Source: Amycolatopsis sp. A133
Lineage (GTDB): Bacteria > Actinomycetota > Actinomycetes > Mycobacteriales > Pseudonocardiaceae
Direction of reading: 5' to 3'
Assembly: GCF_031082405.1 (NCBI RefSeq)
Contig: NZ_JAVHJU010000036.1
Location: 375,791 to 439,790 of the forward strand
Length of the DNA: 64,000 bases
Shown: positions 55,562-62,935 of the stretch, piece by piece
Position numbering within the stretch: the stretch's first letter is position 1
How the letters are laid out: each line of letters starts with the position of its first letter
Program-made: the position numbers and the translations under genes
Notes under the pieces: model-generated
Told to the model about the DNA's origin: nothing
Database searches by the model: none
Seen by the model: only the letters and a program-made list of their open reading frames with translations

Positions 55562-57000
55562 CCGCCGGTGCGGTTCAGCACCGAGTGCCGCCGGCTGTAG
55601 AGGAAGTAGACGATCAGGCCGAGGACGAACCAGACGGCGAACCGCAGCCAGGTCGCCGGCTGCAGGAACGTGATCAGCCAGATCGAGAATACGATCCCGA
55701 TCGCGGGCACCACCGGCATGCCCGGCGTCTTGAACGTCCGCGGCAGGTCCGGCTGCTTGTAGCGCAGCACGATCACCGCGACGCAGACGACGACGAACGC
55801 GAGCAGGATGCCGATGTTCGTCAGCTCGGCGGCCTCGCCGATCGGCAGCACGCCGGCGATGATCGCGGACGCCCCGCCGAGGATCCACGTCATCCGGCTC
55901 GGCACCTGCCGCGTCGGGTGGGTCTTGCCCAGCCACGGCGGCAGCAGCCCGTCGCGGCTCATCGAGTAGCCGACGCGGGTGGCGCCCATCAGGAACGTGA
56001 ACAGCACGGTGAGGATGCCGACGATCGCGCCGATGGCGATCACCGTGGCCAGCCCGTCGAGGCCGACCGACTTGAACGCCGTCGAGAACCCGCTCTTCGG
56101 GTCGATCTCGGTGTACTTCTGCATGCCGGTCAGCACCAGGCAGGCCAGCACGTACAGCACCATCGAGATGGCCAGCGAGTACAGGATCGCCTTCGGCATG
56201 TGCCGCTGCGCGTCCTTCGACTCTTCCGCGGCGGTGCTCATGGCGTCGTAGCCGAACACGGCGAAGAACACCGTCGCGGCGCCGGTCACCGCGCCGCCGA
56301 AGCCGGCCGGGGCGAAGGGCGTGTAGTTGCCGGTCTTGACGTAGAAGAAGCCGACCAGGATGACCACCAGCACGATCAGGACCTTGATCCCGACCATCGC
56401 CGTCTCGAACCGGGCGGCGCTGCGGATGCCGCGGTTGAGCAGGTAGGCGATCAGCAGGCACAGCAGCGCGGCGAACAGGTCGACCTTGTGGCCCGGCCCG
56501 GTGCCGGGCGCGCCGAGCATCCAGGCGGGCAGGTCCAGGCCGAGCTGGCCGAGCAGGAAGCTGAAGTAGCCGGAGATCCCGATCGCCACCACCGCCACGA
56601 TCGCGGTGTACTCCAGCAGCAGGTCCCAGCCGATGAACCAGCCGACGATCTCGCCGAGCACCGCGTAGCCGTAGGTGTAGGCCGAGCCGGCCTTCGGGAT
56701 CAGACCGGCGAACTCCGCGTAGGAGAACGCCGCCGCGGCGCTGGCGACGCCGGCGATGAGGAACGAGATCAGCACGGCCGGGCCGACGCCCGGGATGCCC
56801 GCCGCGTCGTCGCCGTGCGCGACGCTGCCGGCGAGGGCGAAGATCCCGGCGCCGATGATGCCGCCGATGCCGATGGCGGTCAGCTGCCACAGCCCCAGGG
56901 TGCGGTTCAGGCCATCGCTTTCGCCGGTGCCCTGGATCTGGTCGATCGGCTTGCGCCGGAAGATGCCCGAGCTCGAGCCCAGGCCTTCTGGAGCGGACAT
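55558..57000 (-). CDS. APC-family amino acid permease
   Basis: 480 aa with about 12 membrane segments. Three consecutive ATG codons stand at 56998-57006; the third (57000) is chosen because GGGAG at 57007-57011 would be too close to the first. Family motif LWQLTAIGIGGIIGAGIFALAG, then FSYAEFAGLIPKAGSAYTYGYAVLGE and FFAVFGYDAMSTAAEESKDAQR mark the cationic amino acid transporter (CAT/YfnA-like) group. Takes up amino acids by proton coupling; substrate not resolved. Confidence 0.9.
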   Translation of the reverse strand: MSAPEGLGSSSGIFRRKPIDQIQGTGESDGLNRTLGLWQLTAIGIGGIIGAGIFALAGSVAHGDDAAGIPGVGPAVLISFLIAGVASAAAAFSYAEFAGLIPKAGSAYTYGYAVLGEIVGWFIGWDLLLEYTAIVAVVAIGISGYFSFLLGQLGLDLPAWMLGAPGTGPGHKVDLFAALLCLLIAYLLNRGIRSAARFETAMVGIKVLIVLVVILVGFFYVKTGNYTPFAPAGFGGAVTGAATVFFAVFGYDAMSTAAEESKDAQRHMPKAILYSLAISMVLYVLACLVLTGMQKYTEIDPKSGFSTAFKSVGLDGLATVIAIGAIVGILTVLFTFLMGATRVGYSMSRDGLLPPWLGKTHPTRQVPSRMTWILGGASAIIAGVLPIGEAAELTNIGILLAFVVVCVAVIVLRYKQPDLPRTFKTPGMPVVPAIGIVFSIWLITFLQPATWLRFAVWFVLGLIVYFLYSRRHSVLNRTGG

Positions 57001-57091
57001 CATCATCTCCCGAACGGTCGGTGGAGAGCCCGGATCACGGACCCACCGCGGGAACCTACCGTCAAATCCGCGTGAAGACAGCGTGAGCGCG

Positions 57092-58171
57092 TCAGCCCGC
57101 CGCGGTGTCCTCGCTCACGGCCTTCGGCGCCGTCGCGGCGGCCCGCTTGGCCTGCGTGGTCCGGACCGCGCTCGCGGCGAAGTAGGCGAGCAGCTCGGCG
57201 ATTTCGACCGGGTCGTCCAGCTGCGGGCAGTGCCCCCAGTCCTCGCGGACCAGCAGCCTGCTGTGCGGCACCAGCGTGTGCAGCTGCCGCCCGGACGCGG
57301 CCGTGACGAGCCTGTCCTTGCCGCACGCGACGACCAGCAGCGGGACCTCGACCGAGTCGAGGCGGTAGGCGTCGGCGAGCTCGGCGACGAGCTGCCGGGC
57401 CTCCTCCAGCCGGCTCTTGGTCGCGCGGTAGTCGGGGAAGAGCGCGGTGAAGCGCTGCACCTGGGTCGCGTCGGCCGCGCCCGAGTTGGCGTACAGCAAC
57501 CGCGGGACCAGCTGCTCGGCGACCTTGCGCACCAGGAAACCCGGCACCGGGACCGGCAGGGACGAGTACAGCCGCAGCGGCAGCGGGTAACGCGCCACCG
57601 TGCGGATCAGCCACGAGTCGACGAACCCCGGCGCGGCGATGGACACGACTCCGGAAAGCGGCAGCCTCCCCTTCGAGGCACTCTTCTCCGCCGAGAAGGG
57701 ATCCACCGCGGTTTGCGCCGCGCGCAGGCTCATGGTGCCGCCGAGGGAGTTGCCCGCCAGCACGACCGAACCGAGCACCGCCTGCTCGCGGACGACGGCG
57801 GTGGTGAACGCGTCGAGCTGCGGCAGCATCGGGCCCGGCCGCAGCGGCTGGGCGTCGCCGAAGCCGGGCAGATCGACCGCGACCGCCGGGATCCCGGCGG
57901 CCGCGAGCTGCTCCAGGGCGGGGCGCCAGGTGTCGGCGCTGTCGCAGTAGCCGTGCAGGAGCACCAGCCGCGGTGCGGTGGGCCGGACGTGCGGCGCCGC
58001 GCTCCGGCGACGCAGTGAGCGGCGCGGGGACTCCGGCTCGGGGGCGGGGTCGCCGACCTCGAGCACGCGGGTGCGGACACCGGCGTAGCGCCGGAAGGAA
58101 ACCCGGATCGGGTCCGGGTCGCTGGACCGGCCGTCCGGTCCAGCCGGAGTGGGCCGCTTCGTCGCGGTCAT
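57092..58171 (-). CDS. Alpha/beta hydrolase
   Basis: 359 aa. A basic, disordered N-terminus (about 1-65) leads to LVLLHGYCDSADTWRPAL, nucleophile elbow AGNSLGGTMSLRA (Ser in GNSLGG), Asp in VVACGKDRLV and His in WGHCPQLDDP. Residues about 150-270 form a long lid. C-terminal tail Ala/Lys-rich. Not exported by any visible signal. The APC gene follows 91 nt downstream on the same strand. Confidence 0.85.
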   Translation of the reverse strand: MTATKRPTPAGPDGRSSDPDPIRVSFRRYAGVRTRVLEVGDPAPEPESPRRSLRRRSAAPHVRPTAPRLVLLHGYCDSADTWRPALEQLAAAGIPAVAVDLPGFGDAQPLRPGPMLPQLDAFTTAVVREQAVLGSVVLAGNSLGGTMSLRAAQTAVDPFSAEKSASKGRLPLSGVVSIAAPGFVDSWLIRTVARYPLPLRLYSSLPVPVPGFLVRKVAEQLVPRLLYANSGAADATQVQRFTALFPDYRATKSRLEEARQLVAELADAYRLDSVEVPLLVVACGKDRLVTAASGRQLHTLVPHSRLLVREDWGHCPQLDDPVEIAELLAYFAASAVRTTQAKRAAATAPKAVSEDTAAG

Positions 58172-58177
58172 GACTAC

Positions 58178-58183
58178 AGATTA
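58178..58183 (-). promoter_or_regulatory. -10 hexamer TAATCT of the alpha/beta hydrolase gene
   Basis: On the minus strand TAATCT is followed by 6 nt (GTAGTC) and the ATG at 58171. Confidence 0.5.
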
Positions 58184-58307
58184 GCTGGCCGGCATGGGGT
58201 TTTGGTCGAATTTGGGTGCTAACGACCAGATCTCGAAGTGAACACGTTAAAGATTCACCGGATGCCGGGCTGGGTGGAACGAACCGATCCGCCCAGCTCA
58301 GCCGGGT

Positions 58308-59273
58308 CTAGCGGGTGAAGACGATCTTGCCGGCGGTCTCCCCGTCGAGCATCGCCTGGAAACCCTTCGGCGCCTCGGAAAATGGCAATTCCGCCCCGAT
58401 TTGCGGCCGGACGCCGGTCAGTTCGAGGTACGTGAGCAGGTCCGCGAGTTCGTCGCGGGTGCCCATGGTCGAGCCGGCGACGCGCAGCTGGAGGAAGAAG
58501 ACGCGCTGCAGTTCCGCGTGCGCGTCCGGGCCGCTGGTCGAGCCGGAAACCACGATGATCCCGCCCGGCTTGAGCGATTTGACCGAATGCGACCAGGTCG
58601 CCTTGCCGACGGTCTCGAACACGGCGTCGACGCGCTCGGGCAGCCGCGCGCCGGACTCGAACGCCTGGTGCGCGCCGAGGCTCGTGGCGAGGGCGCGCTT
58701 CTCCTCGGTGCGGCCGGTGACCCAGACCCGGAACCCGGCCGCGCGGCCGAGCTGGACCAGCGCCGTCGAGACGCCGCCGGACGCGCCCTGCACGAGCATC
58801 GTCTGCCCCGGCCGCAGCCCGGACTTCACGAAGAGCATCCGGTAGGCGGTCAGCCAGGCGGTGCCCATGGTGGCGGCTTCGGCGAAGCTGAGCGACGCGG
58901 GCTTCGGGACGACGTTGCGGGCGGGCACGACGACCTGGTCGGCGAAGGTGCCCTGGTGCTTCTCGGTGAGCAGCGTGCGCTTGGGGTCGAGGGTGTCGTC
59001 ACCCTGCCAGCCCGGCGCGTTGATCACCGAGTGGATGACGACCTCGGAGCCGTCGTCGAGGGTTCCGGCGCCGTCGCAGCCGAGGATCATCGGGAACTGG
59101 TCCGGCTTGATCCCGACGCCGCGCAGCGTCCAGAGGTCGTGCATGTTGAGGCTGGCCGCCTTGACGTGCACGCGGACCCAGCCGTCGGGCACTTCGGGTT
59201 CGGGGCGCTCGCCGACGACGAGCGAGTCCAGCGGGCTGTCGGCGTTGGGTTCCTGCGCGTACACGGCGAACAT
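58308..59273 (-). CDS. Zinc-binding-dehydrogenase-like / quinone oxidoreductase (MDR) family protein
   Basis: 321 aa. ATG 59271-59273 is chosen over a TTG 9 nt upstream. GroES-like N-terminal half (VRVHVKAASLNMHDLWTLRG, ILGCDGAGTL), then the Rossmann domain QGASGGVSTALVQLGRAAGFRVWVTG. Cys ligands for the structural zinc are missing, and the catalytic-Zn Cys position reads Asn-Met-His, so this is a zinc-free quinone reductase-like member. Likely NADPH-dependent reduction of quinones or enones. Confidence 0.87.
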   Translation of the reverse strand: MFAVYAQEPNADSPLDSLVVGERPEPEVPDGWVRVHVKAASLNMHDLWTLRGVGIKPDQFPMILGCDGAGTLDDGSEVVIHSVINAPGWQGDDTLDPKRTLLTEKHQGTFADQVVVPARNVVPKPASLSFAEAATMGTAWLTAYRMLFVKSGLRPGQTMLVQGASGGVSTALVQLGRAAGFRVWVTGRTEEKRALATSLGAHQAFESGARLPERVDAVFETVGKATWSHSVKSLKPGGIIVVSGSTSGPDAHAELQRVFFLQLRVAGSTMGTRDELADLLTYLELTGVRPQIGAELPFSEAPKGFQAMLDGETAGKIVFTR

Positions 59274-59280
59274 GTCCTGC

Positions 59281-59286
59281 AACGTA
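59281..59286 (-). promoter_or_regulatory. -10 hexamer TACGTT of the oxidoreductase gene
   Basis: On the minus strand TACGTT is followed by 7 nt and the ATG at 59273. Confidence 0.4.
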
Positions 59287-59336
59287 CCGTCTCTTCAAAC
59301 CCTGTGCTGCGTGTCGCGAGACACGGCGAGCGGCCC

Positions 59337-59404
59337 TTGCGACGGTGGGTCCGAACCCGACTCCGTCGGGTGGCTTCGCCTCCGTCGCAATCGGCTCCGC
59401 CGAT
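59337..59404. repeat. Multi-hairpin structured intergenic element
   Basis: An outer 9-bp stem TTGCGACGG (59337-59345) / CCGTCGCAA (59382-59390) encloses ACCCGAC-TCC-GTCGGGT (59355-59371) and GGC-TTC-GCC (59372-59380); ATCGGC-TCC-GCCGAT follows (59390-59404). It resembles a small three-way junction and shares the TCC/TTC-loop style of 13022-13062. Confidence 0.65.
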
Positions 59405-59447
59405 TTCGGAAGCGAGGCCCAGAGGCGCGGGGGCAGCAGAGCGCGCG

Positions 59448-59453
59448 TAGGCT
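59448..59453 (+). promoter_or_regulatory. -10 hexamer TAGGCT of the small membrane protein gene
   Basis: TAGGCT ends 6 nt before GTG 59460. Confidence 0.5.
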
Positions 59454-59459
59454 CACACC

Positions 59460-59660
59460 GTGTTCAACGGGCTTGCCGACTGGTGGGACGGGGTCGAGCT
59501 GTGGCTCGCCCAGGCCTGGTTCCCGGTCCAGTTCGTGCTGGTCATGGTGGTCGTCGTGCCGCTGTGCCTGGCCGCCGCGTGGGCGCTCGACAAGGTCGTC
59601 GGGCTCTTCGCGCACAAGCTGGCTCCGGGGCGTGACGACGACTCCGACGGGTCGGCATAG
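59460..59660 (+). CDS. Small single-pass membrane protein
   Basis: 66 aa. A Trp-rich N-terminus (LADWWDGVELWLAQAWF) precedes one strong membrane segment (about 22-44) and a short charged tail ending DDDSDGSA. Unrecognised. It is followed 11 nt later by the RNase gene, with a TAGGCT -10 in between, so it may be separately transcribed. GTG start leaderless. Confidence 0.65.
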   Translation: MFNGLADWWDGVELWLAQAWFPVQFVLVMVVVVPLCLAAAWALDKVVGLFAHKLAPGRDDDSDGSA

Positions 59661-59663
59661 GCT
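59658..59663 (+). promoter_or_regulatory. -10 hexamer TAGGCT of the RNase-barstar operon
   Basis: TAGGCT overlaps the TAG stop of the small membrane protein and ends 8 nt before ATG 59672. Confidence 0.55.
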
Positions 59664-59671
59664 CGCGCACC

Positions 59672-60142
59672 ATGTTCAACCGAAGGCGGATCACCGCCGC
59701 GCTGATCGGGCTCCTCGTGCTGGTGCTGGGGGGCTGGCTGGTCCAGGACAACCTCGGCGGCGGCTCGTCCTCTGGTCCGAGCACTTCGGCGAGCGCCCCC
59801 GCGCAGAGCAGCACGCCCGCCAAGGGCAGCGCCGCCGTGCCGGGCGCGGACTCCGGGCTGCCGGTGAAGGCGCTTTCCGCGCTGCCGCCGCAGGCCTCGG
59901 ACACGTGGAAGCTGATCGAGGCCGGCGGCCCGTACCCCTACCCGCGCAACGACGACGTCGTCTTCGAGAACCGTGAGAAACGCTTGCCCGGCAAGAAATC
60001 CGGCTACTACCACGAATACACGGTGAAGACCCCGGGCAGTCCCGACCGCGGCGCCCGGCGGCTGATCACCGGGCAGGCGCACGAGCTGTACTACACCGGC
60101 GACCACTACGCGTCGTTCGTCGTCGTGGACCCGGCCCGATGA
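59672..60142 (+). CDS. Exported or membrane-anchored guanyl-specific ribonuclease (RNase Sa / barnase superfamily)
   Basis: 156 aa. Basic start RRR then a hydrophobic segment (about 8-24), a Ser/Pro/Ala linker (about 28-60) and a compact RNase domain (about 63-156). Catalytic residues of RNase Sa are all present: Glu115 in YYHEYTV, Arg130 in GARRLITG, His145 in TGDHYASF. No good signal-peptidase site is evident after the hydrophobic segment, so it may remain anchored. Cleaves RNA after G. Stop overlaps the barstar gene ATG (ATGA), the classical toxin-inhibitor coupling. Confidence 0.92.
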   Translation: MFNRRRITAALIGLLVLVLGGWLVQDNLGGGSSSGPSTSASAPAQSSTPAKGSAAVPGADSGLPVKALSALPPQASDTWKLIEAGGPYPYPRNDDVVFENREKRLPGKKSGYYHEYTVKTPGSPDRGARRLITGQAHELYYTGDHYASFVVVDPAR

Positions 60143-60507
60143 GCGCCGGCGAGCAGGCGAAGGCCGCCGCGGAAGACGCTTTCGCCCGTGGCGCGTACCC
60201 GCACCTGGTGAACTCCCGGCCGACCGTGGACAAGGCCAGCACGCTCACCGCCTTCGCCGAAGCACTGTCCTTTCCGGACTACTTCGGGCACAACCTCGAC
60301 GCGCTCTACGACTGCCTGACCGACCTGTCGTGGCTGCCGCCGGGGGAGCACGTGCTGATCTGGCCGGGCTCGGACGCGTTGCGCAAGGCCGAACCCAAGA
60401 CCTACCTGGCGATCCGCAGCGTGCTGTCCGACGCGCAGCGCGCGCTCGGCCCGAGCGGCCGCAGCGCCGGTTCGTGGCGGCTCACGGTCGTGCTGCCGGA
60501 CGCCTGA
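60139..60507 (+). CDS. Barstar-family ribonuclease inhibitor
   Basis: 122 aa intracellular inhibitor. Signature FPDYFGHNLDALYDCLTDLSWLP is split as DYFGHNLDALYDCLTDL at about residues 47-63, matching barstar's YYGENLDALWDCLTG loop that plugs the RNase active site. ATG 60139 overlaps the RNase stop by 4 nt. The last 26 nt overlap the end of the convergent Lrp gene. Confidence 0.92.
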   Translation: MSAGEQAKAAAEDAFARGAYPHLVNSRPTVDKASTLTAFAEALSFPDYFGHNLDALYDCLTDLSWLPPGEHVLIWPGSDALRKAEPKTYLAIRSVLSDAQRALGPSGRSAGSWRLTVVLPDA

Positions 60508-61459
60508 GCGGTGTCCCCGCGCGTTTGACCGTGCGGATCACCGGCGCGCTCTCGAGGGTCTGCACGCCGCGGATCCCGGCGACGCGGCCGGTGAGGTAGC
60601 GGTAGAGATCGCGGCCGTCACGGCAGTTCACCATGGCCGTCAGGTTCGTCGTGCCGGTGGTGGCGACGGCGAACGACGTCTCCGGGTGGCTCGCCAGGGC
60701 CTCGCCCACCTCGGCGAGGTGCGCCGGGGACACCGTCAGCCACAACCGCGTTTCGGACCGGAACCCGAGGCGCGCCGGGGCGACGTCGAGGTGGTAGGTC
60801 AGCGTGCCGTGCCGCCGCAGCAGGTCCATCCGGCGCCGCACGGTCGAGTCCGACCAGCCGGTCGCCCTCGCCAGCGCCGTGTAGCTCGCGCGCCCGTCCT
60901 CCGCGAGGGCGTCGAAGAGCGCCTGGTCGCCCGGTTCCGGGGCGACGCCGGTGCTTTCGGGCTTGGGCGGGCGCAGCTGCTCGACCTGTCCGGGGGACAG
61001 GCAGTGCAGCCCGCTCCAGCCGTCCGGCAGGGCGAAGGTGTGGAGCAGTTCGTGCGCGGAGACGGCGGTGACGCGGCTCGCCCGCGGGAGTTTGCGCAGG
61101 AGCAGGTCGTCGCGGCCCGCTGTGTCGGGGGCGTGCACGGTGCAGGAGATTTCGGTGCCGCCGGAAAGCAGGTGCACCCAGGACACGTCGGCGCGGTCGG
61201 CGAGCGCGTCCGCGACGGCTGCCCCGGCGTCCGGGGTGGTGCGCAGGCGCAGCGTCCACGTCGTGTAGCCGGCGTCGCCGCCGCTGACCGCGCCGGTGAC
61301 GCGGAGGACGCCGGCGGTGCGGAGCCGCCGGTAGCGCCGGGCCGCGGTGTTCTCCGAGACGCCGAGCACCTGGCCGAGGGTGCGCATCGGCGCACGGCCG
61401 TCGATTTGCAGCGCGTGGACCAGGCCGCGGTCGACGTCGTCCAGGGTGACGGTTTCCAT
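60482..61459 (-). CDS. Lrp/AsnC-family regulator with two tandem modules (second copy)
   Basis: 325 aa. First HTH LDDVDRGLVHALQIDGRAPM with VSENTAARRYRRL, first RAM-like domain, second HTH DQALFDALAEDGRASYTALARA with SDSTVRRRMDLLRRHG, second RAM-like domain ending TVKRAGTPLRR. Same architecture as 7837-8838, most alike in the first HTH. ATG start. Divergent from an MFS exporter 102 nt away, whose regulator it probably is. Its 3' end overlaps barstar by 26 nt. Confidence 0.88.
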   Translation of the reverse strand: METVTLDDVDRGLVHALQIDGRAPMRTLGQVLGVSENTAARRYRRLRTAGVLRVTGAVSGGDAGYTTWTLRLRTTPDAGAAVADALADRADVSWVHLLSGGTEISCTVHAPDTAGRDDLLLRKLPRASRVTAVSAHELLHTFALPDGWSGLHCLSPGQVEQLRPPKPESTGVAPEPGDQALFDALAEDGRASYTALARATGWSDSTVRRRMDLLRRHGTLTYHLDVAPARLGFRSETRLWLTVSPAHLAEVGEALASHPETSFAVATTGTTNLTAMVNCRDGRDLYRYLTGRVAGIRGVQTLESAPVIRTVKRAGTPLRRPAARP

Positions 61460-61561
61460 GCGTTGAGCCTAGGGGATGACGGTATCCGGCGGACTTGTCG
61501 ACTTGTGTGGTGACGAACGGCGTCGTAATCGCACCCTTCGGAGCACACGAAGGGAGATTCG

Positions 61562-62833
61562 ATGCGCAAGTGGTGGCCGTTGCTTGCCGTGTGTGCGGGC
61601 TCGTTCCTGTTCCTGCTGGACACCACCGTCGTCACGGTGGCCCTGCCCCGGATCGGCGCCGATCTGAGGGCGTCGGTGGGGCAGCTGCAGTGGGTGCCGA
61701 ACGTCTACACGCTGGTCTTGGCCGTGCTCATGCTCGCGGCGGGAGCGGTGGCGGATCGCTGGGGGCTGCGGCGGGTGTTCCTCGCCGGGCTGGCCGTGTT
61801 CGGGCTGGCGTCCCTGGCCTGCGGCCTGGCGCCGGACATCGGGACGTTGATCGCGGCCCGCGGGGTGCAGGCGATCGGCGGCTCGGCGTTGGCGGTGACC
61901 GGGTTCGCGATCCTGGCGGCCTCTTACGAAGGGCGCTCGCTGGGGACGGCGATCAGTGTCTTCTTCGCGGTGAACGGGCTCGGCGCGGCGGCGGGGCCGG
62001 TGGTGGGCGGCGTGCTGACCGAGTACTTCGGCTGGCCCGCGGTCTTCTTCGTCAACGTACCGCTCGCGTTGGCGACGGGGTTGTTCGCGCTGCGGGCGGT
62101 GCGGCCGGACGAGCCGGGGCGTCCGGGCCGGTTCGACGTTGCGGGCGCGGCGTGGTTCGCAGCCGGCGCCGCGAGCTTGGTGCACGGGCTGACCTCGGAC
62201 CGGTGGGTGCTGGCGGTTTCGGTGCTCGGTTTCACCGGGTTCGTCGTCGTGGAACGGCGTCGGGCCGAGCCGATGCTGGACTTGCGGCTGTTCCGCGACG
62301 GCGGGTTTTCGACGCTCATCGCCTGCGCGGCGGCATCGACGTCGACGTTCGCGGCGCTGGTCTACGTCTCGCTGTCGCTGGGACTTTCGCGGTCGCCGGT
62401 CGCGGCCGGGTTCGCGCTGGCTCCGCTCGCGGTGGCGTCCTTCCTGACTTCGACGCTCCTCGGCAAGGTGCTGCACCGGTTTTCGCCGCGAACGCTGCTC
62501 GGGACCGGAGTTCTGGTGGGCGCGCTCGGCTGTCTGTCGCTGCTCGTCGTGGCGATCCCGCTCGGCCTGGCGGTGACCGGGATCGGGGTGGGAATCGCGG
62601 GCCCGGCGATGGGCGCGGCCATCGCTTCCGCGGCACCGCCGGGCCGATCCGGGATGGCCGCGGGGATCTTGACGACGACCCGGCAGTTCGGGCAGACGCT
62701 CGGGGTCGCGGTGCTCGGGATTGCGTACCAGACAGGCGGTTTGGCGCCGGTGTACGTGATCGCCGCAGCGTGCGGCGCGGTGACGGGCCTGCTCGCGCTG
62801 CTGCCGCGCAAGCAGGCTCCTGTCCCTGCCTGA
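61562..62833 (+). CDS. MFS transporter, DHA2-like drug:H+ antiporter
   Basis: 423 aa. WWPLLAVCAGSFLFLLDTTVVTVALPRIG is the DHA2 opening with motif D1, split here; ADRWGLRRVFLAGLA is motif A; GFAILAASYEGRSLGTAISVFFAVNGLGAAAGPVVGGVLTEYFGW covers motif C. About 12-13 segments, somewhat shorter than 14-segment EmrB/QacA members. ATG 61562 with SD AAGGGAG; a 7-bp hairpin CCCTTCG/CGAAGGG (61534-61554) would cover part of that SD. Divergent from the Lrp gene, suggesting ligand-induced export. Confidence 0.88.
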   Translation: MRKWWPLLAVCAGSFLFLLDTTVVTVALPRIGADLRASVGQLQWVPNVYTLVLAVLMLAAGAVADRWGLRRVFLAGLAVFGLASLACGLAPDIGTLIAARGVQAIGGSALAVTGFAILAASYEGRSLGTAISVFFAVNGLGAAAGPVVGGVLTEYFGWPAVFFVNVPLALATGLFALRAVRPDEPGRPGRFDVAGAAWFAAGAASLVHGLTSDRWVLAVSVLGFTGFVVVERRRAEPMLDLRLFRDGGFSTLIACAAASTSTFAALVYVSLSLGLSRSPVAAGFALAPLAVASFLTSTLLGKVLHRFSPRTLLGTGVLVGALGCLSLLVVAIPLGLAVTGIGVGIAGPAMGAAIASAAPPGRSGMAAGILTTTRQFGQTLGVAVLGIAYQTGGLAPVYVIAAACGAVTGLLALLPRKQAPVPA

Positions 62834-62838
62834 GTCCC

Positions 62839-62927
62839 AAGCGCCCCAATGTGGCGTTCGGTGCGTCCAACGCACCCAATGTGGCGTTCGGTGCGTTGGA
62901 CGCAACCAACGCCACATTGGGGCGCTT
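62839..62927. repeat. Nested inverted/direct repeat between convergent genes, probable bidirectional terminator
   Basis: A perfect 20-bp outer stem (62839-62858 with 62908-62927; AAGCGCCCCAATGTGGCGTT) encloses an inner 10-bp stem TCCAACGCAC (62866-62875) / GTGCGTTGGA (62891-62900). The 22-nt block CCCAATGTGGCGTTCGGTGC+GT also occurs twice in direct orientation (62845 and 62875, 30 nt apart). Starts 5 nt after the MFS stop and ends 8 nt before the stop of the DUF559-type gene. Confidence 0.9.
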
Positions 62928-62935
62928 CTTGCGGG

